The position numbers were made by a program, and so were the translations under genes. The notes under the pieces were generated by a model. That model was given only the letters and a program-made list of their open reading frames with translations. It had not been told where the DNA came from and ran no database searches. Shown here in pieces: positions 1-5,263 of a DNA stretch of 6,027 bases. Where the stretch lies: NCBI GenBank assembly GCA_034003585.1, contig JAVEYH010000163.1, forward strand, positions 1 through 6,027. The letters run 5' to 3'. Source of the DNA: JAPXSY01 sp034003585. GTDB taxonomy: Bacteria; Verrucomicrobiota; Kiritimatiellia; RFP12; UBA1067. Each line of letters begins with the position of its first letter. Position 1 is the stretch's first letter.

Positions 1-994
1 TGCCTTGCCGCTTCAGGCGGGCGACGGCGGCGCGGAACGGCTCCACGCCTTCGCGCGGCGGCCAGAAATCGGGATAGTCGGTGTCGTAGGGGTTGCTGTG
101 CCACCAGTACCAGTCCAGGGCCACGGGGATCGCGCCCAGCGCTTTCTGCAGGCGTTCCACCGGCGGCAGCGCGTCGTCGATCCGTCCGCGGTTCCAGACC
201 CAGATGCCGATCCTGCGCATCGGATTGACGCCCCGACGCGAGGCGTGCCACGACTGGGCCGTGCCCCACTTCTTGTAGAGCTGGCCCGCCTCGAACCAGC
301 CGCCCTGAAACCGGGTGTAACAGCTCGGGTAGGGGATGCGGTAGTCCGCGGCCGGCTTTCCGGGGAGCCCCGGGATGTGGATGCCGGTATAGGTGAAGCA
401 ACGGCCGTCGGCGCTGACGGCGATCTCGCACTCTTTCACGCTGACCGCCGGGTCGCGGTGGTCCAGATAAAGCGATGTCCCGTTCGTGCGGAGCAGGGCG
501 GAGAACTGCATGCCGCCGCAGTAGTCGCGGCGGAAACGGCTGCCCGGCCGGAGAGGCCCGCTTCCCACGGCGTACAGGCGGCCGCTGTGGTCGCCGCCGA
601 ACAGAAAGGCGGCGTCCGCGTCGCACGCGGCGCTGAGCCGGGGGAAGTGGATCTCCTCGATGAACCGGGAGCCCCGGTATCCGGAATAGGCCAGGCCGCC
701 GCTCCACAGGCCGTCCGGTGTCCGTTGCCAGGTCACGGTCACGGTGAACGCCTCCCCGTACTTCGGGTGGCCCGCCCATGTGGCGGTCAGCGCATCGTGG
801 CCTTGCCGCACGACGTTCGTGGTCCGCATCGCCTCCGCGCCGAAGAAGGACAGCGGGCCTTTCAAGTCCCCTGTGCCGAGGGTCCAGTCGAGCGGCGGCA
901 GCTCCGCCGCATCCTCCGCGCGCAGGGACGGGGCGGCCATGAAGGCCGCCAGGAGGAACGTTCGGAGGAGGTGCGGCAGGGCGGGGTAATTCAT
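1..994 (-). CDS. Secreted DUF6259-like TIM-barrel glycoside hydrolase, 3' end outside window
   Basis: This gene runs off the left edge; 331 residues are visible. The ATG at 994-992 is chosen because GGAAAGG lies 8 bases upstream, it follows the previous stop by 23 bases, and it opens on a signal peptide: basic N-terminus, hydrophobic LLRTFLLAAFMAA, likely cleavage after SLRA (residue 26). Residues 27-260 look like the N-terminal beta-sandwich of large glycosidases, with many alternating beta strands and aromatic Gly-rich turns, ending in GGWFEAGQLYKKWGTAQSWH (231-250). The start of a TIM barrel follows: RIGIWVWNRG (261-270) as a first strand, then a helix, then IPVALDWYWWHSNPYD (289-304) as a second strand, and YPDFWPPREGVEPF. 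This pattern matches DUF6259-type proteins as I remember them, which are put with GH13/GH36-like barrels and are common in Verrucomicrobia and Kiritimatiellota. The catalytic acids should lie beyond the window. The substrate is unknown, presumably an oligo- or polysaccharide. It is the last visible gene of the cluster. The coding call is firm; the family call is moderate. Confidence 0.75.
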   Translation of the reverse strand, partial: MNYPALPHLLRTFLLAAFMAAPSLRAEDAAELPPLDWTLGTGDLKGPLSFFGAEAMRTTNVVRQGHDALTATWAGHPKYGEAFTVTVTWQRTPDGLWSGGLAYSGYRGSRFIEEIHFPRLSAACDADAAFLFGGDHSGRLYAVGSGPLRPGSRFRRDYCGGMQFSALLRTNGTSLYLDHRDPAVSVKECEIAVSADGRCFTYTGIHIPGLPGKPAADYRIPYPSCYTRFQGGWFEAGQLYKKWGTAQSWHASRRGVNPMRRIGIWVWNRGRIDDALPPVERLQKALGAIPVALDWYWWHSNPYDTDYPDFWPPREGVEPFRAAVARLKRQG

Positions 995-1002
995 CGCGGT
1001 TG

Positions 1003-1009
1003 CCTTTCC
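1003..1009 (-). promoter_or_regulatory. Ribosome binding site of the glycoside hydrolase gene
   Basis: On the minus strand the 23-base gap contains GGAAAGG, 8 bases before the ATG at 994-992. It supports that start. No hairpin or promoter-like element fits in the gap, so this gene is probably co-transcribed with the SIS-domain gene. Confidence 0.6.
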
Positions 1010-1017
1010 GATGCGGT

Positions 1018-2913
1018 TCATTTCCCGGGGTTGGCGCGGGCGGTCAGGCGTTTCACCGTGTACGCCGCGGGCGAGACGGTCTTTTTGCGGGCCTCGTCCC
1101 ACGTCTTCATCTCCTTCAGCGATTCGAAGAGCGCGACGCAGGCGGTCTCGTAATCCACGCCGGCCAGCTCGACGATCAGGCGGGTGCTGCGGTCGAGCAG
1201 TTTCTTGTTGGTGGCTTCGACGTGCGCCATCCAGTTGCTGGTCAGCCGGCCCATCTTGCCCATCGAGGCGGTCGAGGTATTGTTGAGCGTCAGCTTGACC
1301 GCCAGGTGCGAGAAGAGGTTCAGCGGGGTTTCCGGGATGTCCACGTCCACATGGATGAGCGTGTCGCCGCCGTTCGCGGCGGCCTGTTTGCCGATGACCA
1401 GCGCGGCCCGGGCATCGAAGGGTTGGGCGGCCGCGAGAAAGGCCCGGCGCCAGGGCGCGTTTGCGGCGGGCGACAGCGCGGCGGCCTCATCGCCGATCAG
1501 CACGGCCATGGCGGCGTTGGGCCGGACTTCGGTGCGCGAGGCGTCCGGTTCGTTGCCGATGAGGAAGGTGTGGAGCGAGGCGCGGTCGATCTTCGGCGGG
1601 TTCTTGCGGATGTCAGGCGAGGCGCCGAGCCGGATGTAGGTGTCCGGCGTCCACTCCAGGCAGCGCGGCGTATGCTCCAGCACGCGCAGCCAGGCATCCG
1701 GCGTGGCACGCAGGGGATCTTTCACGAACGCCCAGGGCGCGGGGGAGAGGGTGTCGTCGCAGCGCCGGAAAGGCGGGATCTTGAAGGTCGGTGCGCGCTC
1801 GGTGGTGTCGGTGAAGATATCGAGCAAATAGCCGTCCGCGAAGTAGGTGAGGCGCCCGCCGCGCGCGTAGAGGCTCTCCTCGTAGTCCGCCAGCCGCGCG
1901 AGGGCGGTCACGTTCTTCTCGCCGCGGAGCTGAGCGAGGAGCGCGTCGAAGCGCGCGAGCGTCTGATCGGGCGTCGGCGCGGCGCCGCCGCACCGGCCGT
2001 AGACCCGCGCCTGCTGTTCCGGGGAAAGGCGGGCGCGGAGGTGATCGGCCAAGGCCGCCTCATAGGCCATGCCCGCGACGAGCAGTTCGATGGTGGTGGC
2101 CTGCATGCGCGTGGAGCCCGCCACGCCCATGGGGCCGGTGCAGAGCACGAGCTTGGTGACCCGATCATCGCGGATCACCCGGCGGCAGCGCTCCAGCTTG
2201 TCGGCCAGCAGGTCGGCCGGGTTGTTGAACAGGAAGAAGACCTGGGCTTTGACATCCAGGCCGCGCAGGATGGTCCCGATGACCGAGGAGGTCTCGCCGC
2301 CCTCGGAGATCGCCACGATCACGTCGCCCTCCGCGGCGCCCGCCTGCTCCATCTGGTGGTAGCCGAAGGTGATGTAGTCCTCGAACATCTCGACCGAGCG
2401 CACGAGCGCGTAATCGCCGCCGGTCATGACGGCGTGGGTGCGTTCGGCCATGTCGCCGCACGCGGCTTTGAGGTCCGGGTGGCGTTCGTAGGTCTCGCGC
2501 CAGAAACGGCGGTTGGCGGCGTCGAGCAGGATCGAGAGCCGTCCGGTCGCGCCGCAGCCGCTGAAGTAGACCTTCTTGTTCTGGTCCAGCGCGGTCTTGA
2601 TCGCGGCGCGCAGCTGGGCGAATTCCGGCGAGGCGGCCACGCGGCGGGCCACGGGCGGGATATCCTCGTCCACGCTCAGCAGCATGCGGATTCCCTTGGC
2701 CGTGTCGGCCTGCAGCGCCTGCGAGAGGCCGCGCGTTTTGGGGTGCGACTGCTCGGTCGGCAGGTAGCCAAGGTGGAACTGCGTCTCGTTGCGGATAAAG
2801 TCGAGCGCCTGATCGCGCGGCGTCCGCGCGGTCTCCGGCGTGCGGCAGCCGGAGAGGCCTCCGAAGAGGGCTAGCGTGAGACAGGCGGCGAGGATTTTCA
2901 CGTGTGCGTTCAT
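1018..2913 (-). CDS. MurQ/GKRP-like double SIS-domain protein with a lipoprotein signal peptide
   Basis: This 631-residue protein is related to MurNAc-6-phosphate etherase (MurQ, about 300 residues), which removes lactate from MurNAc-6-P in the cytoplasm, and to GKRP (about 620 residues, two SIS domains). The ATG at 2913 is preferred to the upstream TTG at 2949 because AAGGA lies 6 bases before it and the TTG would overlap the previous gene. Residues 1-23 form a lipoprotein signal: one Lys, hydrophobic ILAACLTLALFGGL, lipobox LSGC with Cys23. MurQ-like landmarks follow in order: LPTEQSHPKT (51-60), GCGATGRLSILLDAAN (119-134), SVEMFED (173-179), AISEGGETSS (201-210) and GSTRM (266-270). A second half has TDTTERAPTF (368-377), then the MurQ-type C-terminus LNNTSTAS (543-550) and VEATNKKLLDRSTRLI (565-580). 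Several ligand positions differ: DAAN replaces MurQ DASE, and SEGGE replaces ASGR. True etherase activity is therefore uncertain; a sugar-phosphate-binding or regulatory role like GKRP is an alternative. The export signal is unusual for this family. Confidence 0.85.
   Translation of the reverse strand: MNAHVKILAACLTLALFGGLSGCRTPETARTPRDQALDFIRNETQFHLGYLPTEQSHPKTRGLSQALQADTAKGIRMLLSVDEDIPPVARRVAASPEFAQLRAAIKTALDQNKKVYFSGCGATGRLSILLDAANRRFWRETYERHPDLKAACGDMAERTHAVMTGGDYALVRSVEMFEDYITFGYHQMEQAGAAEGDVIVAISEGGETSSVIGTILRGLDVKAQVFFLFNNPADLLADKLERCRRVIRDDRVTKLVLCTGPMGVAGSTRMQATTIELLVAGMAYEAALADHLRARLSPEQQARVYGRCGGAAPTPDQTLARFDALLAQLRGEKNVTALARLADYEESLYARGGRLTYFADGYLLDIFTDTTERAPTFKIPPFRRCDDTLSPAPWAFVKDPLRATPDAWLRVLEHTPRCLEWTPDTYIRLGASPDIRKNPPKIDRASLHTFLIGNEPDASRTEVRPNAAMAVLIGDEAAALSPAANAPWRRAFLAAAQPFDARAALVIGKQAAANGGDTLIHVDVDIPETPLNLFSHLAVKLTLNNTSTASMGKMGRLTSNWMAHVEATNKKLLDRSTRLIVELAGVDYETACVALFESLKEMKTWDEARKKTVSPAAYTVKRLTARANPGK
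2845..2913 (-). other. Lipoprotein signal peptide and lipobox of the SIS-domain protein
   Basis: Codons 1-23 encode a short basic start (MNAHVK), a 14-residue hydrophobic run and the lipobox Leu-Ser-Gly-Cys. Cys23 would be the lipidated residue after signal peptidase II cleavage. Arg follows the Cys, so there is no Asp inner-membrane retention signal by the enterobacterial rule, although that rule may not hold here. No ATG, GTG or TTG codon lies in frame between codon 6 and the MurQ-like homology at about residue 51, so a signal-less form from a normal start codon is not available. Confidence 0.8.
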
Positions 2914-2919
2914 GTTGTT

Positions 2920-2924
2920 TCCTT
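2920..2924 (-). promoter_or_regulatory. Ribosome binding site of the SIS-domain gene
   Basis: AAGGA lies 6 bases upstream of the ATG at 2913-2911, inside the 28-base gap after the TGA of the preceding gene. It decides the start in favour of the ATG over the in-frame TTG at 2949, which would overlap the upstream coding region. Confidence 0.65.
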
Positions 2925-2941
2925 GTTTGCGTGTTGCGCGT

Positions 2942-5239
2942 TCAATCAAGCCGGCAGGCGAGCCGGTAGGATAACAAAGAGGTCGCGCCGGTGCGGCTCA
3001 TCCCCCCGTTCTCCCGCGAGAAGGAGGCGTACTTAAAGGAGTCGGTTGCCAGATAGGCGCTTCCCCGGCAGGAGTAGGTGGTGGTGCTGGCGGGACCGAC
3101 AGGATCCGTTGCGTCCGCGGTGCCGAGATCATTCGTCCAACGGTCCAGCACCCACTCCATGACATTGCCGTGCATGTCGTACAGGCTCCAGGAGTTGGGT
3201 TGATAGGTGCCGCCCACATGCCGGTTTTTCAACCCGATGGTCGTTTGCATCGTACCGAAATCTGTGGGAGTTTTCAAATCATCCCCGTTGTTGAACGCCG
3301 AGGTGGTGCCCGCTCGGCAGGCGTACTCCCACTGGGCTTCGGTAGGCAGGTCGAAATCCAGCGCGCCGCCGGTTTTCGCGCGCAGCAGCCCGGTCACGGA
3401 TTCTGGTGCGACATTGCTACTCAGCGGCCAGTCGCCGGCGCTGCCCCGGAGCATGTTGTATGTCACGCTTCCGACAGGGTATACCGATGTGGCCGTACCT
3501 TCCTTATAAAGAAGTGAGTGTTGCGCTTCGGTGGTTTCGAACACGGCCATGTAGAAGGGCCGGGTGAGGGTGACCTTGTGGGGCGTGGTTTTCGTGGTCG
3601 CGCCCACGGTGGAGAGCGGCGCGCCCATGATGAAGCTTCCGGGCGGGATCAGCCGGAAGGCGATACGTGTGGTCCGGTAGAGGTCGGAGTTGATGTCCGG
3701 CAGCACATTGGTGTAGGTGACCGGCCACGAGGGGGCGTTGGTGCCGCCTGAGATGTCCACGATCAGGTACCGCGCATAGCCGCCGGGCAGCTCTTCCGCG
3801 CGGTAGTAGCGTTGCGGTCCGCCGGGCGTGTAGCCGGTGTCCGTCACGCTGAGCGTGTCGCCGGAAGCGGTCAGCGTGTCGCCGAGCTGTGTTTCGAACG
3901 GCCCGGTCTCGCTCGTCGCGTAGAGCACGATATAGGTCTTGCCGGGCACGGTGCGCCAGGTGATCTGGGGAACGGAGCAGGGGGTTCCGGTCACGGAGAT
4001 GATGGTGCCCGCAGGAACTTGGGAGCGCATGGCTTCGGCCGGGCTTCCGGGCAGGCGCAGGGCGGTGCGGAATCCGAACACGCCGCTTTGCGTCACCAGA
4101 CTGGGGTTCATGGCGTCCCGCGCCCCGATGTAGAGCGTGGAGAGGGCGGACGTGCTGTGCGCGCCGCCGCGCACGGTGCGGCCGGCGCCGCTCACCGGTC
4201 CGACGGGGTCAATGCCCGAGTTTGAGCCGCCCCAATCCAGGCAGTGCTCGGAGAGGTTGCCGGTCATGTCGTAGAGACCCCAGGCGTTGGGCAGGTAACT
4301 GCCCACCGAGGTCGCGTAGGCGTATCCGCCCCATGTCGAGGTTTGGTTGCCCTTGCAGCGGGCGATATTGGTGATGCCGGTGAAGTCGGTCGTGTTCGTC
4401 GGGCCGTTGAAGCCGTTGTAAAACAGGGCCGTTGTGCCGGCCCGGGCCGCGAATTCGAACTGGCCCGCGGTGGGCAGGTCGAACTCCCCGTACCCGGTTT
4501 TCTGGCGCAGGCGCCCCATGAACGAGTCCGCGTAGACCCCGCTGTTGGTCGGCCAGCCGCCGCCGCCCTGCGCGGCCGAGCCGCGCAGATCGTTATACGT
4601 GACATCCTGCACCGGGCGGGTCGGGCCCAAACGGTAGGAGGGCGAAGGGTTGGTGTTCATCACAAGGGCATACTGGTCCTGGGTGACTTCGAACACGCCC
4701 ATGTAATGGGGCCGGGTCAGGGTCATGGTGCCCAGAGGGATGTAGGGGGTAAACTGCAGCGGCGCATCTGCGGGAAAGCCGGTGATGTTCGTGCCGCCGG
4801 GAATCAGGCGGAAGACCATCTTGTTGGTTTTGTATGTCTCGTCCGCGAGCAGGTCCGGCACGTCATTGGTGTAGGAGACGGGATAGGCCTCCGCTTCGGG
4901 ACCCCCGGAGAGGTCGACGATCATGTATGTCGCGTACCCTCTCGCGCTTTCCACTACCTGATAGTAGCGGTGCGTGCCTTCCGGCGCCCAGCGCCGGTCC
5001 GTATAGGAGATGCTGTTCTCGACGGTCTGCGTGGAGGCGACCAGAACCGTGTCAAACGGGCCTTCGGCGGCGTCCGCCGCGAGAAGCGAATACACGCCGT
5101 CGGGCTGGGTGGACCAGGTGATGACCGGCGCGCTGACGGTGACGTTCCGGACCGTGGTGAGGATCTGCTGCGCGCTTCCGGTCCCGGCCAGGCAGACAGC
5201 CATCGAAAAGATCACGAGCGGATTGGAAAAGGTTTTCAT
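2942..5239 (-). CDS. Secreted tandem FGE/SUMF1-fold protein (two beta-sandwich + SUMF1 modules)
   Basis: The protein has 765 residues. The ATG at 5239 is preferred to an in-frame TTG at 5254 because GAGGAG lies 7 bases upstream and a Sec signal peptide starts there: MKTFSNPLVIFSMAVCLAG, cleavage likely after GSA (residue 23). Two modules follow. Module 1 (about 31-397) has a beta-rich segment with ITW and RYYQ motifs, then an FGE domain with FRLIPGG (143-149), TLTRPHYM (173-180), DLPTAGQFEFAARAGTT (254-270), NAWGLYDMTGN (318-328) and GFRTALRL (389-396). Module 2 (about 412-765) repeats this with FRLIPPGSFIMG, DLPTEAQWEYACRAGTT (630-646), NSWSLYDMHGNVMEWVLD (682-699) and SYRLACRL (757-764). 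The family includes sulfatase-activating FGE, EgtB and PvdO. The Cys pair that binds copper in true FGE (CYRYRC in human) is absent: the matching stretches read YIGARDAM and YASFSREN. Sulfatase activation is therefore unlikely; a structural, sugar-binding or other surface role is more plausible. Confidence 0.88.
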   Translation of the reverse strand: MKTFSNPLVIFSMAVCLAGTGSAQQILTTVRNVTVSAPVITWSTQPDGVYSLLAADAAEGPFDTVLVASTQTVENSISYTDRRWAPEGTHRYYQVVESARGYATYMIVDLSGGPEAEAYPVSYTNDVPDLLADETYKTNKMVFRLIPGGTNITGFPADAPLQFTPYIPLGTMTLTRPHYMGVFEVTQDQYALVMNTNPSPSYRLGPTRPVQDVTYNDLRGSAAQGGGGWPTNSGVYADSFMGRLRQKTGYGEFDLPTAGQFEFAARAGTTALFYNGFNGPTNTTDFTGITNIARCKGNQTSTWGGYAYATSVGSYLPNAWGLYDMTGNLSEHCLDWGGSNSGIDPVGPVSGAGRTVRGGAHSTSALSTLYIGARDAMNPSLVTQSGVFGFRTALRLPGSPAEAMRSQVPAGTIISVTGTPCSVPQITWRTVPGKTYIVLYATSETGPFETQLGDTLTASGDTLSVTDTGYTPGGPQRYYRAEELPGGYARYLIVDISGGTNAPSWPVTYTNVLPDINSDLYRTTRIAFRLIPPGSFIMGAPLSTVGATTKTTPHKVTLTRPFYMAVFETTEAQHSLLYKEGTATSVYPVGSVTYNMLRGSAGDWPLSSNVAPESVTGLLRAKTGGALDFDLPTEAQWEYACRAGTTSAFNNGDDLKTPTDFGTMQTTIGLKNRHVGGTYQPNSWSLYDMHGNVMEWVLDRWTNDLGTADATDPVGPASTTTYSCRGSAYLATDSFKYASFSRENGGMSRTGATSLLSYRLACRLD
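2945..4006 (-). repeat. Second copy of the internal beta-sandwich + SUMF1 module
   Basis: This stretch encodes residues 412-765 of the tandem SUMF1-fold protein. It is the better-preserved copy, with near-consensus family motifs LPTEAQWEYACRAGTT and LYDMHGNVMEWV. Motifs shared with the first copy, in the same order, include ITW, RYY, IVD(L/I)SGG, PV(S/T)YTN, FRLIP, TLTRP-YM-VFE, YN-LRGSA and DPVGP. Confidence 0.85.
4049..5149 (-). repeat. First copy of the internal beta-sandwich + SUMF1 module
   Basis: This stretch encodes residues 31-397. It aligns with the second copy at a nearly constant offset of 385-386 residues from the ITW motif (about 40) to FRLIP (143), and then with several indels. 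Its SUMF1 motifs are further from consensus than copy two: LPTAGQFEFAARAGTT and LYDMTGNLSEHCLDW. That suggests a duplicated domain drifting or specialising after duplication. Confidence 0.85.
5171..5239 (-). other. Sec signal peptide of the tandem SUMF1-fold protein
   Basis: Codons 1-23 encode a Lys at position 2, a hydrophobic core (LVIFSMAVCLAG) and a small-residue cleavage site ending Gly-Ser-Ala before Gln-Gln. This fits signal peptidase I processing. There is a Cys at position 16, but no lipobox spacing around it. Confidence 0.75.
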
Positions 5240-5246
5240 GGGTTTT

Positions 5247-5252
5247 CTCCTC
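5247..5252 (-). promoter_or_regulatory. Strong ribosome binding site of the tandem SUMF1 gene
   Basis: GAGGAG lies 7 bases before the ATG at 5239-5237, within the 24-base gap after the TAA of the upstream gene. It is the best Shine-Dalgarno match in the window and shows that the ATG, not the TTG at 5254, is the start. Confidence 0.75.
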
Positions 5253-5263
5253 AAAACAGGTTG

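Noticed and set aside
735..755. Short direct repeat ggtcacggtcacggtg as a possible regulatory site.
   Set aside because: It lies inside the hydrolase gene and encodes Thr-Val-Thr-Val-Thr, an alternating beta strand. A similar Val/Thr-driven repeat near 5500-5525 has the same explanation.
5..1153. A 382-codon open frame on the plus strand opposite the glycoside hydrolase gene.
   Set aside because: The minus-strand frame has a signal peptide, ribosome binding site and barrel-like motifs. The plus-strand frame runs past both the start of that gene and the end of the SIS gene, as a chance open frame would.
1000..2874. A 624-codon open frame on the plus strand, antisense to almost all of the SIS gene.
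   Set aside because: Its translation is Arg/Gly/Ala/Val-rich with no recognisable domain, while the minus strand gives clear MurQ-like motifs, a signal peptide and a ribosome binding site. High-GC genes with G/C third positions often leave long open antisense frames.
2942..2949. Translational overlap of the SIS gene with the SUMF1 gene through a TTG start at 2949.
   Set aside because: The ATG at 2913 has its own AAGGA at 6 bases and begins directly on the lipoprotein signal peptide. The TTG would add 12 polar residues (MIERATRKQGNN) ahead of it.
2942..3100. The C-terminal SUMF1/C-type-lectin-like fold as a target of a diversity-generating retroelement.
   Set aside because: Such targets share this fold, but no reverse transcriptase, template repeat or adenine-variable second copy is visible. 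The two internal copies differ in ordinary ways, not at adenines only.
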